64,000 bases of DNA from a virus: positions 21,260 through 85,259 of the IMG/VR virus record IMGVR_UViG_3300025009_000009. One strand, given 5' to 3'. The translations under genes were made by a program, and so were the position numbers. The notes beneath the pieces were generated by a model. The model saw nothing but the letters and a program-made list of their open reading frames with translations. It did not search any database and was not told the origin of the DNA. Of this stretch, positions 35,995 to 43,911 are shown one piece after another. Position 1 is the stretch's first letter, and each line of letters starts with the position of its first letter.

Positions 35995-36678
35995 ATGGGT
36001 AATTTAATTACATTGGAAGAGTTTAAAAAACTATTAGATAATAAAAAATATTTATTATCTGATAAATCAACAAATAAAATTCCTGCGGTTGTTCTAGATA
36101 TAGATGATTGCCTACTAAATTTTATAGTAACTCTAATACTTCTTTTTAATAAAATAAATAACACAAATATAAACACAAACCAAATCATAGAATGGAATTT
36201 TGAAAGTATCTTACTGAAAGACGATATTAATAATAGTTTTATACAAGGTAAAGATATTCGAAATTTTATGAAAAGCTATGAAAAAGAAATTTTAACTTTA
36301 TTGACACCTCTTCAATATGTTAACGACACATTAAATATAATTAACAAATTAGGTTATAAAATAATACTTTTAACAGCAAGAGATAAAAAACATACAAAAA
36401 CCACAAGGTTTAATCTATCACATAATGGTATTTTATACGATAAAATTATTTTTAATTCGAACAAAAAGGAAATAATTAAACAATTATCAAAAAAATACAA
36501 TATAGAATTATATATCGATGATAATGTTAATAATATAGTTAACGTTAATAGTCTAGGTTTAGTTAAAAATATATGTATGGTAAATCAAGCTCATAATATA
36601 TATAAAAATATACCAAATAACATTAAAAGAATTGATGGTATATATGAAACAATTTCTTTATTAAAAGAAATAGATTAG
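35995..36678 (+). CDS. HAD-type phosphatase, possible deoxyribonucleotidase
   Basis: 227 residues. HAD landmarks are visible: VVLDIDDC (about 32-39; Asp35 nucleophile and Asp37/38), IILLTARD (122-129) and LYIDDN (171-176). The conserved Lys of the third motif is probably at IFNSNKK. This pattern fits phage 5'(3')-nucleotidase-like HAD proteins, which dephosphorylate (deoxy)nucleotides, and agrees with the neighbouring dUTPase and SLOG-like genes. A polynucleotide phosphatase is the alternative; relevant given the RtcB downstream. Confidence 0.7.
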   Translation: MGNLITLEEFKKLLDNKKYLLSDKSTNKIPAVVLDIDDCLLNFIVTLILLFNKINNTNINTNQIIEWNFESILLKDDINNSFIQGKDIRNFMKSYEKEILTLLTPLQYVNDTLNIINKLGYKIILLTARDKKHTKTTRFNLSHNGILYDKIIFNSNKKEIIKQLSKKYNIELYIDDNVNNIVNVNSLGLVKNICMVNQAHNIYKNIPNNIKRIDGIYETISLLKEID

Positions 36679-36688
36679 AAGGATATAA

Positions 36689-36934
36689 ATGAAAATAAAC
36701 ATAAATCATTATAGAACAGGTAAGAAAATATTAGAAAACTATTTAAAAATGTTTCCTAATACTGAAAAATCACAACTACTAGCTGAATTTTCAGCAACTC
36801 AAGGAGTACCATTATTGATATGTTATTACTTTCTAGGTGAATTACAAGGGTTTGATGATTTTATACGTAATAAGATTATAGAATATAAGAAATACTACGA
36901 TATTGATATGATGGAAGGAGAAACTTATGAATAA
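36689..36934 (+). CDS. Hypothetical protein (81 aa)
   Basis: 81 residues, helical, with a Pro/Gly turn (SATQGVPLLICYYFLGELQG) in the middle that could be a helix-turn-helix-like or membrane-touching segment. GAAGGA precedes the ATG. Its end overlaps the next start. Function unknown. Confidence 0.55.
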   Translation: MKININHYRTGKKILENYLKMFPNTEKSQLLAEFSATQGVPLLICYYFLGELQGFDDFIRNKIIEYKKYYDIDMMEGETYE

Positions 36935-37268
36935 TCTAGATACTAATATAATATATGTAACAAAAACTAAAGATTATACTATGTTATATGCTAAAATTAC
37001 AGCTATTGGTAAACATAATGTTTGTTATGATAGATGTAAAGATTTAAATGATCTAAACTCTGGATTAGCTATGGAAGAATGTTCTAGTATAGATGATTTT
37101 AGGTCTTTTTTTGAAGAATATAAAGAAAAGCCTAAAAAAGTAACATTATATCGTTATTTATATGATGGGGCTGGTGGAATACTTCATTTAAGTGAGTGGA
37201 GTAGTGAAAAAAAAGAAAAACAAACATGGATACTTATGGAATTTACTAAAGAAATAGATTTAGAATAA
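36927..37268 (+). CDS. Hypothetical protein (113 aa)
   Basis: 113 residues with an N-terminal beta domain (TNIIYVTKTKDYTMLYAKITAI) and a central Cys-containing segment. The last third is Lys/Glu/Trp-rich. GGAG lies upstream and it overlaps the previous gene by 8 bases. No family recognised. Confidence 0.6.
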   Translation: MNNLDTNIIYVTKTKDYTMLYAKITAIGKHNVCYDRCKDLNDLNSGLAMEECSSIDDFRSFFEEYKEKPKKVTLYRYLYDGAGGILHLSEWSSEKKEKQTWILMEFTKEIDLE

Positions 37269-37279
37269 GGAATACAACA

Positions 37280-37501
37280 ATGAGTAAAAAACTAAAGCCT
37301 GAAGTAACTGATCCTACAACAAAACTAATATTATCTATACAAGATGTTGGTTGGGGTTTTATTGTACCAGCTGCTAGTGATAAAGATGATGTGATAAATG
37401 GTATGTTAATTGGTAATAATGAATTTTTAGATTTAGTACATAGTTATTTACCAGAAAACTTCGCTCAGATTCTTAAAGAGAAAATGGAAAAGAAAGGATA
37501 A
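37280..37501 (+). CDS. Hypothetical protein (73 aa)
   Basis: 73 residues, acidic in the middle, with a Gly-Trp-Gly-Phe segment (QDVGWGFIVPAASDKDD) and a Lys-rich end. AAGGAA precedes the ATG. It ends 2 bases before the peptidase gene and is clearly in the same operon. Confidence 0.55.
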   Translation: MSKKLKPEVTDPTTKLILSIQDVGWGFIVPAASDKDDVINGMLIGNNEFLDLVHSYLPENFAQILKEKMEKKG

Positions 37502-37503
37502 TT

Positions 37504-37908
37504 ATGATAACACTTAAAGAGGTTATTGGAGATATAGATTTCGATGAATTAGACGAACAGATACAAGATAATATAATAGATCTTCTGGATAAAATTAACA
37601 TAATTAGAAAAGCTTGGAATAAACCAATGATTGTTACATCAGGGTTTAGAACTATGGAAGATCATATAAGAGTATATAGAGAAAAAGGAATAACTGATGT
37701 AACTAAAATACCTATGAAATCGTTACATTTAACAGGAAAAGCTATTGACATATATGATCCAAATTTTGAGTTAACAGATTGGTGTAAATTAAATAATAGT
37801 AAAATACTAAAAGAAGTGGGGTTATGGTGTGAAGATGATAAGTCAGTAAAAAGATTACATTTTCAAACGAGTCCTCCTCGTAGTGGTAGTCGATGGTTTA
37901 AACCTTAA
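37504..37908 (+). CDS. M15-family peptidase, candidate endolysin
   Basis: 134 residues, the length of compact M15_3-type peptidases. Zinc and catalytic landmarks are SGFRT (about 46-50), SLHLTGKAIDIYD (73-85, His75 and Asp82) and RLHF (117-120, His119), followed by PPRSGSRW. The enzyme should cut peptide bonds in the cell-wall stem or cross-bridge. No signal peptide or wall-binding domain is visible. It sits in the early block, far from the holin-like gene in the late block. Confidence 0.85.
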   Translation: MITLKEVIGDIDFDELDEQIQDNIIDLLDKINIIRKAWNKPMIVTSGFRTMEDHIRVYREKGITDVTKIPMKSLHLTGKAIDIYDPNFELTDWCKLNNSKILKEVGLWCEDDKSVKRLHFQTSPPRSGSRWFKP

Positions 37909-37918
37909 AGGAGTTAAT

Positions 37919-38365
37919 ATGGAATTTATAAGAAATATACAAGCTAATATTATTGTTTTTTATGAAACGGTTAAAAGATTTTTCTATTATGGTTGGAAAC
38001 TAAGAAAGAATGGAGATTGGGATTATAATTACTTATATAAGATCATACATCTTAAGATTTGTAATATAGAAAAAGCTATAAAAAATGATAAACTACATAG
38101 TTGGTCTAAACGAGATTTTAGAGATCTTAAAATAGCTAAGAATTGTTTAGATAGACTAATAAACGACAGATATACAGTATATAGTAATGAAGATAGATAT
38201 CTTGAAAGAAAAGTACATCCTGAATTTGGTATAGTTTATAGTATTAAACCTGATAAACTTAAATTTTATAAAAAATCTTTAGAAAAAGAACAATATCTAC
38301 GTAATCAAGATATGGATATGTTTTGTAAGATACTAAAAGAAAGAAGTACCCGATGGTGGATATAA
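37919..38365 (+). CDS. Hypothetical protein (148 aa)
   Basis: 148 residues from the ATG at 37919, preferred over an upstream start because AAAGGAG lies in front of it. Helical, rich in Lys/Arg/Tyr, with a repeated Tyr/Asn/Asp pattern and several Trp (GWKLRKNGDWDYNY). No enzyme signature. It follows the peptidase gene directly. Confidence 0.6.
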   Translation: MEFIRNIQANIIVFYETVKRFFYYGWKLRKNGDWDYNYLYKIIHLKICNIEKAIKNDKLHSWSKRDFRDLKIAKNCLDRLINDRYTVYSNEDRYLERKVHPEFGIVYSIKPDKLKFYKKSLEKEQYLRNQDMDMFCKILKERSTRWWI

Positions 38366-38369
38366 TACT

Positions 38370-38873
38370 ATGTTAAAGTATATAGTAAACAAAGATACTA
38401 TAAATCTATGTAAACAGTTTGCTTTAGATTCAGTAGAAAGTAGCTTAGATGAATATTCAAAACGCAATCAATCAAACAAAGAATTAATCATTCAACAAAT
38501 ATTTGAAGGTAAGGTAGCAGAATTTGCTGTGTATCAATATTACAAAGATAGACAACTTGATTGTACTTTACCTGATATATCAATTTATACCAAAAGAAAA
38601 AAGTCATTCTCATCAGATTTACAAGTAGGTATGTATCATATACATGTTAAATCACAAAATTTAAGTTCACAAAGAAGATATGGTAAGTCTTGGTTATTTC
38701 AAGCTAAAGATCCTTTGTTTAAAAAAGCTACAGAATACGATATATGTGTGTTCTGTACTGTTGATGAAAACGTTGTAACTATTGAATTAAAGGATCAATT
38801 TGTTAATCTTACATTTTCAGAACCTAAATTAGATAAATTAAAAGGAAATAAAAAAGCTTTTTATCTTGACTAA
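38370..38873 (+). CDS. Hypothetical protein, possible PD-(D/E)xK-like fold
   Basis: 167 residues. EGKVAEFAVYQYYKD (about 50-64), then SDLQVGMYHIHVKSQ (about 84-98) and a C-terminal beta part give an E...D...hVK order like restriction-endonuclease folds. The usual Glu before the Lys is His here, so activity is doubtful. It is the last gene before the promoter at 38866. A divergent nuclease or a fold relative is possible. Confidence 0.4.
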   Translation: MLKYIVNKDTINLCKQFALDSVESSLDEYSKRNQSNKELIIQQIFEGKVAEFAVYQYYKDRQLDCTLPDISIYTKRKKSFSSDLQVGMYHIHVKSQNLSSQRRYGKSWLFQAKDPLFKKATEYDICVFCTVDENVVTIELKDQFVNLTFSEPKLDKLKGNKKAFYLD

Positions 38874-38894
38874 AATTTAAAATTAGTTTATACT
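38866..38894 (+). promoter_or_regulatory. Sigma70-type promoter (TTGACT-17-TATACT)
   Basis: TTGACT and TATACT with a 17-base spacer; the -35 overlaps the stop codon of the previous gene. Transcription near 38900 produces a leader that contains a hairpin and the pseudoknot at 38934-38979. Confidence 0.8.
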
Positions 38895-38933
38895 TTATAA
38901 ATAACGACGATGCTCAGGTAGCTCCTGACTGAT

Positions 38934-38979
38934 CTATGGGATAACGGTTAGCCATAGTAAGAATAACAAAAATCCGTTA
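38934..38979 (+). promoter_or_regulatory. H-type pseudoknot leader before a ribosome site
   Basis: Stem 1 CTATGG / CCATAG (38934-38939 with 38952-38957) encloses TAACGG (38942-38947), which pairs with CCGTTA (38974-38979). The joining loop 38958-38973 is A-rich (TAAGAATAACAAAAAT). A small hairpin TCAGG / CCTGA lies just upstream, and AAAGGA follows 6 bases after. Shape and position resemble small pseudoknot riboswitches, though no known class matches by eye. Confidence 0.55.
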
Positions 38980-38995
38980 CAATTAAAGGATATAT

Positions 38996-39121
38996 ATGTT
39001 TTTAATTATTTTTTGGTTAGGAGCAGCTACTACAGTTACAGCTATTGGAATTGATAGTGATTGGAAGTTTGAGTTAAATGGTATAAAATTATATAAAGAA
39101 GAAAGAGCAATAAAGGAGTAA
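38996..39121 (+). CDS. Small membrane protein (41 aa)
   Basis: ATG at 38996 with AAAGGA 7 bases upstream; ends TAA at 39121. Residues 1-19 are hydrophobic (FLIIFWLGAATTVTAIGI), the rest charged. It is the first gene behind the pseudoknot leader, so the leader may regulate it or the whole operon with the RtcB gene. Confidence 0.65.
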   Translation: MFLIIFWLGAATTVTAIGIDSDWKFELNGIKLYKEERAIKE

Positions 39122-39125
39122 TTTT

Positions 39126-39338
39126 ATGAAAAAAGCGATTTTAATTAGTGATAATACATCGATAAATAGAGTTAAAAAAATTTTTAAAAATATAAAGAAC
39201 ATTACAAATGATATTGATACGTTGCGTGGTGAAAAATATGATGAAATTATAATCGTTGATGGTACAAATATAAAAAATTTTGAATATATTATGGACACAT
39301 TAAAATCTATTTCTGATAAAATAACATTTTATATATAG
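39126..39338 (+). CDS. Hypothetical protein (70 aa)
   Basis: 70 residues, alternating strand and helix (KKAILISDNTS...DEIIIVDGTNI), like a small Rossmann-type or response-regulator-type half domain. AAGGAG in front, 4 bases after the previous stop. No known family. Confidence 0.55.
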   Translation: MKKAILISDNTSINRVKKIFKNIKNITNDIDTLRGEKYDEIIIVDGTNIKNFEYIMDTLKSISDKITFYI

Positions 39339-39346
39339 AGGAATAT

Positions 39347-39706
39347 ATGATACTATACGATGTAGTCAAAAAAGAACTAATAAAATTTAAAGCTGTTACT
39401 GATGATAATGGTAATGAAATCTTTGTAGAAAACATATTCGAACAAGATGGAACACTATACTCAAATAAAGAACAAGCAATAAAAGAACTAACTAGAATTA
39501 CTGAAGAACATGAAAAAAACTTAAAAGATACTGGTGATTGGTACTTATTACTTAATCCTCAACAGCTTCAACAAGGTTATCACTATACATACGATACAGG
39601 TAATGAAGTAATTGAATTCTTTATTCTTGAAAGAGAAATAGATATAAAACTTTGTTCCTGTCCCCGTCCTTCTGATGATAATGATGGTATGATACAATTT
39701 GATTAA
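39347..39706 (+). CDS. Hypothetical protein (119 aa)
   Basis: 119 residues, acidic, with a segment KELTRITEEHEKNLKDTGDWYLLL and a Cys-Ser-Cys-Pro near the end. GAGGAA precedes the ATG. No family recognised; may act in the same operon as RtcB. Confidence 0.55.
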   Translation: MILYDVVKKELIKFKAVTDDNGNEIFVENIFEQDGTLYSNKEQAIKELTRITEEHEKNLKDTGDWYLLLNPQQLQQGYHYTYDTGNEVIEFFILEREIDIKLCSCPRPSDDNDGMIQFD

Positions 39707-39715
39707 TGGAGATAT

Positions 39716-39853
39716 ATGACGAAGATTTTAAACCTTCTTAAACAAAGAATAGAAGTACATTTAAGTGGTTTTAACGTAAGAGAGAAAGATATACCAGAGT
39801 TAACGAAACTTATATTAGAAGAAATAGAAGATTTACTGAAGGATAAGAAATGA
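39716..39853 (+). CDS. Small helical protein (45 aa)
   Basis: ATG at 39716 with GGAG 4-5 bases upstream, TGA at 39853 overlapping the RtcB start. The peptide is helical and charged (KILNLLKQRIEVHLSGFNVREKD...). Coupling to RtcB by the ATGA overlap suggests a functional or expression link. Confidence 0.6.
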   Translation: MTKILNLLKQRIEVHLSGFNVREKDIPELTKLILEEIEDLLKDKK

Positions 39854-41028
39854 AATATATAGACACTGAAAATGTTATAATTAAAAGTTGGTGTAATGAA
39901 CCTGAAGAAAGTACTATAGAACAAGCTAAAAATCTAGCAAATCTTCCTTTTGTATTTAGACAAGTTTGTTTAATGCCAGACACACATATGGGTCATGGTA
40001 TGCCTATTGGTGGAGTTTTAGCTACTAAAGGTGTTGTAATTCCAAACGCTGTTGGTGTTGATATTGGGTGTGGAATGTATTGTGTTAAAACCTCATTAAA
40101 AGTAAACGAAATAGATACTGAAACTATAAAAAAAATAATGACTATAATTAGAAAAAAAGTACCTGTAGGATTTGCTCACCACCAAAAAGAACAGCCATTA
40201 CAATATATACCAAAAATTGACAATAATTTATTTTTTACTCATGAGTTATATATTATAAATAATGAATTTTCATCGGCTATGAAACAAGTTGGTACATTAG
40301 GTGGTGGTAATCATTTTATTGAAATTCAAAAAGGATCTGATGGTTATGTATATTTTATGATACATACAGGAAGTAGAAATTTAGGTAAAAAAGTATGTGA
40401 TTATTATAATAAAATAGCTAGAGATATAAATGATAAATGGTTTTCTAAAGTACCTAAAGAATGGGATTTAGCGTTTTTACCATTGGATACAAGAGAAGCT
40501 AAACTATATATAAACGAAATGACATTTTGTTTAGAGTTTGCGTTTTTAAATAGAAAACTTATTGCCGAAAGAATAAAAGAATCGTTTTTAGATGTTATTT
40601 CTTGCTCTTTTACTGATGAAATTAATATACATCATAATTATGCAGCTATTGAACATCATTTTGATTCTAATGTTGTTGTACATAGAAAAGGAGCTACATC
40701 GGCTAGAGATGGTGAATTAGGATTAATACCAGGATCACAAGGAACATCTTCTTATATAGTTAGAGGAAAAGGAAACGTAGAATCGTTCATGAGTTGTTCA
40801 CATGGTGCTGGTAGAAAACTTAGTAGAACAAAAGCTAGAAATGAATTAAATTTAGAAAATGAACAAAAGATTTTAAACGATAAAGGTATTATACATTCAA
40901 TAAGAAATCAAGAAGATTTAGATGAAGCTAGTAATGCATATAAAGATATTGATATAGTAATGGAAGAACAAAAAGATTTGGTTGATATTTTAATAAAACT
41001 AGAACCTATGGGTGTAATCAAAGGATAA
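39850..41028 (+). CDS. rtcB: RtcB-type RNA ligase
   Basis: 392 residues with the family landmarks: MPDTHMGHGMPIGGV (42-56), GVDIGCGM with Cys74, TLGGGNHFIE (149-158), HTGSRNLG (172-179), HHNYAAIEHH (261-270), RKGATSA (279-285) and SCSHGAGRKLSR (315-326), where His318 should be guanylylated. RtcB joins 2',3'-cyclic-phosphate (or 3'-phosphate) RNA to 5'-OH RNA with GTP and Mn2+. In phages it can repair tRNA or mRNA cut by host defence nucleases. Length agrees with the shorter bacterial and phage forms. Confidence 0.95.
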   Translation: MKYIDTENVIIKSWCNEPEESTIEQAKNLANLPFVFRQVCLMPDTHMGHGMPIGGVLATKGVVIPNAVGVDIGCGMYCVKTSLKVNEIDTETIKKIMTIIRKKVPVGFAHHQKEQPLQYIPKIDNNLFFTHELYIINNEFSSAMKQVGTLGGGNHFIEIQKGSDGYVYFMIHTGSRNLGKKVCDYYNKIARDINDKWFSKVPKEWDLAFLPLDTREAKLYINEMTFCLEFAFLNRKLIAERIKESFLDVISCSFTDEINIHHNYAAIEHHFDSNVVVHRKGATSARDGELGLIPGSQGTSSYIVRGKGNVESFMSCSHGAGRKLSRTKARNELNLENEQKILNDKGIIHSIRNQEDLDEASNAYKDIDIVMEEQKDLVDILIKLEPMGVIKG

Positions 41029-41031
41029 AAA

Positions 41032-41226
41032 ATGAAACAACAAGTAACACAAAATTCTAATGGTATTGGATTTATAGGACTACTAACTATTGTATTTATT
41101 ACGCTAAAACTATGTGGAGTCATAGCTTGGAGTTGGTGGTGGGTATTAAGTCCTATATTGTTATCAACAGGAATAGCTATTATTATACTTATTGTAATGT
41201 TCTTAATATTAATGTTAGCTAAATAA
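41032..41226 (+). CDS. Transmembrane Fragile-X-F type phage protein
   Basis: 64 residues: a polar start, then two hydrophobic segments separated by Trp-rich GVIAWSWWWVLSPI. The GLLTIVFITLKL...WSWWWVLSP pattern is one I recognise from phage proteins annotated as transmembrane Fragile-X-F. The function is unknown. It starts 4 bases after RtcB and is in the same operon. Confidence 0.7.
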   Translation: MKQQVTQNSNGIGFIGLLTIVFITLKLCGVIAWSWWWVLSPILLSTGIAIIILIVMFLILMLAK

Positions 41227-41236
41227 GGAATATACT

Positions 41237-41569
41237 ATGAATGAAAAGAAAGAAATTAAAATAGAAGATTTAAGAATAGGTCAAGAAGTTTGGTATCTTG
41301 ATATAATATATAAAGTTATGGGGTTGTATGGAAGAACTAACTCTATAACTATTTCAAATGGTTGTAATACATATTATGTTAAACCTTATGTGTTATCTTT
41401 AACTCCACCAAAGAAGAAGATAAAGAAAACTAAAACTTTATGGTTTAACATATATCCAGAGGATATAATATGTTTACATTCATCACAAGAATTCGCTAAA
41501 AGCGTTTCAAGTAATTGCTTAATAGCGACAATATCACAAACAATTGAATGGGAAGAAGATGAAAAATAA
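41237..41569 (+). CDS. Hypothetical protein (110 aa)
   Basis: 110 residues. Residues 9-55 form a small beta domain (IGQEVWYLDIIYKVMGLYGR), possibly SH3-like; the middle is Lys/Pro-rich and the end is Ser/Trp-rich. Overlaps the next gene by 11 bases. No family recognised. Confidence 0.55.
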   Translation: MNEKKEIKIEDLRIGQEVWYLDIIYKVMGLYGRTNSITISNGCNTYYVKPYVLSLTPPKKKIKKTKTLWFNIYPEDIICLHSSQEFAKSVSSNCLIATISQTIEWEEDEK

Positions 41570-41786
41570 AGAAAAGTTTAACTGTGATAAATGTAAGAAA
41601 GCTACACAAGAACTATATGTATTAAATAATAACAATAGTTTAGTTGCTACTACCGATCCAAGAGATACTTGGATCTGCTACAAATGTGGAGCTGAACATA
41701 TTAAAGACTTTGAGAAAAGCGTAGGAGCTGCTAGATGCTTTCTAGAAGCCTTAGGTTACATTCAAAGAGAAGATCAAGAAGAATAA
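41559..41786 (+). CDS. Small zinc-ribbon protein
   Basis: 75 residues from the ATG at 41559, which has GGAAGAAG in front; an earlier start lacks a site. CDKCKK (about 8-13) and CYKCGAEH (about 41-48) give a two-CxxC zinc ribbon, followed by a helix (AARCFLEALGY). Likely nucleic-acid or protein-binding, role unknown. Confidence 0.6.
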   Translation: MKNKEKFNCDKCKKATQELYVLNNNNSLVATTDPRDTWICYKCGAEHIKDFEKSVGAARCFLEALGYIQREDQEE

Positions 41787-41843
41787 TAACATATTAACTA
41801 AGAACGCTGAATAAGCCTATTTCTGTGATCCTAGGAGCCTATT

Positions 41844-42311
41844 TTGAAAATATATCGATATAGCCTAAAAAAGATACCTCGTTCAATACTTGCTGAATTG
41901 ATTATGATGGATGATCAATTTGAATATGCTAGATGGGATATAGATACATGGCATAGCTTAGGTATGGATTTTTATTTAAATCAAGATAAATACGATTTAT
42001 TTTTAATAGAGAATTGGTATGGTTTTGTTATTGGTTATGCTTTCTTTAGAAAAGATCCAGAAAGCTATCATCTCATGAAAATGGCTATCGTATCCAAAGA
42101 TCAGTCTAAAGGGTTAGGAACTAAGCTTTTTGAGTATGTTAAAAACTATTACAAAGGAAAGCATGAAACTTATAATATAACATTGGAAGTGAAAGAAGAC
42201 AATGTCAAGGGTATTGGTTTATATAAAAAGACAGGATTTGAAGAATTGCAAAAACTTGAGAACTATTATGCTGAAAACATACATGGTATCAAAATGATAC
42301 TAAAAGTTTAA
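41844..42311 (+). CDS. GNAT acetyltransferase
   Basis: 155 residues from a TTG at 41844 with TAGGAG 8 bases upstream. The pattern fits RimI-like GNATs: strand LMKMAIVSKDQSKGLGTKLFEYV (motif A, acetyl-CoA loop at QSKGLG, about 88-94), LEVKEDNVKGIGLYKKTGFEE (motif B). It should transfer an acetyl group to a protein or small molecule; the substrate is unknown. It is the last gene of this operon. Confidence 0.85.
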   Translation: MKIYRYSLKKIPRSILAELIMMDDQFEYARWDIDTWHSLGMDFYLNQDKYDLFLIENWYGFVIGYAFFRKDPESYHLMKMAIVSKDQSKGLGTKLFEYVKNYYKGKHETYNITLEVKEDNVKGIGLYKKTGFEELQKLENYYAENIHGIKMILKV

Positions 42312-42325
42312 TTTCGTAATACTCA

Positions 42326-42353
42326 ATAATTGGTTGCGTCTTTTTCCAATTAT
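42326..42353 (+). terminator. Hairpin after the GNAT gene, weak terminator
   Basis: ATAATTGG pairs with CCAATTAT (8 base pairs) with the T-run in the loop instead of after the stem. It begins 14 bases after the stop codon. The rest of 42312-42496 shows no gene. Confidence 0.35.
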
Positions 42354-42496
42354 CTCTCCTAAGCCTCGATTCACTATCGTTCATTGTTCGGCTACTCCAT
42401 CCAACGCTAAGCATCAAATAAACAGAGTTAGTCCTAATTATGCATTGCATTAATAAAAGCTAAGTTAAAAATATTTTTTGGCTATGTAATTTACAC

Positions 42497-42525
42497 TTGA
42501 CAACCTTCGGCTAATATTATATACT
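42497..42525 (+). promoter_or_regulatory. Sigma70-type promoter (TTGACA-17-TATACT)
   Basis: A perfect TTGACA and TATACT with 17 bases between. Transcription near 42532 gives a short leader with AGAGGTG before the ATG at 42555. Confidence 0.85.
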
Positions 42526-42554
42526 AATCAATATACTAAACAAAGAGGTGCTAC

Positions 42555-42929
42555 ATGACTCTAACACAATTTGAAGAATTTATGGACTATCTAGATAAGA
42601 ACGATGAAGCTATGCCTACATCTATGTTATTGAAAGAACAAGAAATTATAAGTCTAAAAATAGATATGCTTACTCAAAACTACAATTCTTGGGCTGGACT
42701 TGTAAACATAACAAACAGTGAGATACTCTTTGTAAATACAACAATTTACAATAACGAGATACATAACACATATGATCAGGGTAACAATATGATGTTTACA
42801 CCACATAAGCAAATACCAGACAGATTCTTAGAATATCCAAACCAACAAAGACCGACTGAATATAAACATAAGTGTAGCTGTAACAGCTTAGATTTATTTC
42901 GTTTTGGTTGTCGATGTGGTGGAAAATAA
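42555..42929 (+). CDS. Hypothetical protein with C-terminal Cys cluster
   Basis: 124 residues. The N-terminus is a charged helix; the C-terminus has CSCNSLDLFRFGCRCGG (about 107-123), a possible zinc or iron-binding knuckle. First gene after a consensus promoter, so strongly and early expressed. Function unknown. Confidence 0.6.
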   Translation: MTLTQFEEFMDYLDKNDEAMPTSMLLKEQEIISLKIDMLTQNYNSWAGLVNITNSEILFVNTTIYNNEIHNTYDQGNNMMFTPHKQIPDRFLEYPNQQRPTEYKHKCSCNSLDLFRFGCRCGGK

Positions 42930-42966
42930 CCGTATGTAACAAGGTCTTACGACCAAAGGAAGATTT

Positions 42967-43167
42967 ATGTTATTAATTTTATTTATATCTACTATTAGTA
43001 ATATGATTATGTTGAATGAAGTTATTGAGTTAAAGCAAGCAAATCCAATATATTACGATTGCTATTACTCAGGTCAACTTAGATACTGTGAAATATCTGA
43101 AATAATCCAAGAATCAGTTACAAACGAAGTTGATCCAATAGAACAGCTAGAAAGGATTGTAAAATGA
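42967..43167 (+). CDS. Small protein with N-terminal membrane segment
   Basis: 66 residues: a hydrophobic start (LLILFISTISNMIML) then an acidic tail. Either a membrane anchor or a signal-like peptide; no cleavage site is obvious. AAGGAAG in front. Stop overlaps the next ATG. Confidence 0.55.
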   Translation: MLLILFISTISNMIMLNEVIELKQANPIYYDCYYSGQLRYCEISEIIQESVTNEVDPIEQLERIVK

Positions 43168-43340
43168 AGATATATAAAATAACAATGGTGAATAGCCAAA
43201 CTTTTTTATATGATAGTGATATTGATGAGATAGCTGAAGTTGCTTGGTATTTCAATACCTTAATAGCTAGAAACCATATATTCTTGAACTGTAATGGTAA
43301 GATCATTAACTTAAAGAACATTAGTCATATTGATGTATAG
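43164..43340 (+). CDS. Hypothetical protein (58 aa)
   Basis: ATG at 43164 overlapping the previous stop (ATGA), TAG at 43340. The beta-alpha-beta-like peptide opens KIYKITMVNSQTFLYDSD and ends KNISHIDV. Codon use and coupling match the neighbours, so it is likely real. Function unknown. Confidence 0.6.
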   Translation: MKIYKITMVNSQTFLYDSDIDEIAEVAWYFNTLIARNHIFLNCNGKIINLKNISHIDV

Positions 43341-43386
43341 GATTTCGTTTCTATTATATTTAAAGATGACTGTGAAGGATTAAAAA

Positions 43387-43620
43387 ATGAGAAAGTATAA
43401 ATTCTTAGATAAGTTATGGAATAGAAAGACTAGAAATTATCATCTAATAGTACAAATCCCTGGATATTGTTATGGAAACAAGGAAGAAGATGTATTATAT
43501 TTTTACTATACAGTACCATTCAAAGGTAATGGTAGAATGATTGGTCGAACTCAGATACAATGGTCAGAATTAGAAATAGATACACTTTTTAAAAAAGTAC
43601 CCAAATTTCCTTGGGAGTAA
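43387..43620 (+). CDS. Hypothetical protein (77 aa)
   Basis: 77 residues, basic start and a small beta domain with Trp and Tyr, ending FKKVPKFPWE. The FPWE ending recurs inside the protein at 57299 (NFPWENE), a small link between distant early genes. AAGGA precedes the ATG. Confidence 0.55.
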   Translation: MRKYKFLDKLWNRKTRNYHLIVQIPGYCYGNKEEDVLYFYYTVPFKGNGRMIGRTQIQWSELEIDTLFKKVPKFPWE

Positions 43621-43652
43621 TTAGTTTATTAATAATTTAACTTGGAGCTAAC

Positions 43653-43850
43653 ATGAAATTGAAAAGAACTGTTTACAAATCGAAAAACAAAGAAGCTTAC
43701 TATGTTCTTAGTACTCTTAATGATGTTATAGTTGAAAGAGTCGACTTTGATACTTTGGAGAAAGTCATAACATATCTTGATGAAACCGAAAAACAGTTAA
43801 AAAATGAAGGATACTCGCTAGAGAGAGAAAACGATAATATGATGCAATGA
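43653..43850 (+). CDS. Hypothetical protein (65 aa)
   Basis: 65 residues, mainly helical and charged, with a beta start (KRTVYKSKNKEAYYVLSTL). GGAG in front. No motif recognised. Confidence 0.55.
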   Translation: MKLKRTVYKSKNKEAYYVLSTLNDVIVERVDFDTLEKVITYLDETEKQLKNEGYSLERENDNMMQ

Positions 43851-43911
43851 ATAAAGGAGAAATCCTTAACGATGTTCATTCACGAAGTTCATGAGTGATC
43901 AGGAGTGATAT

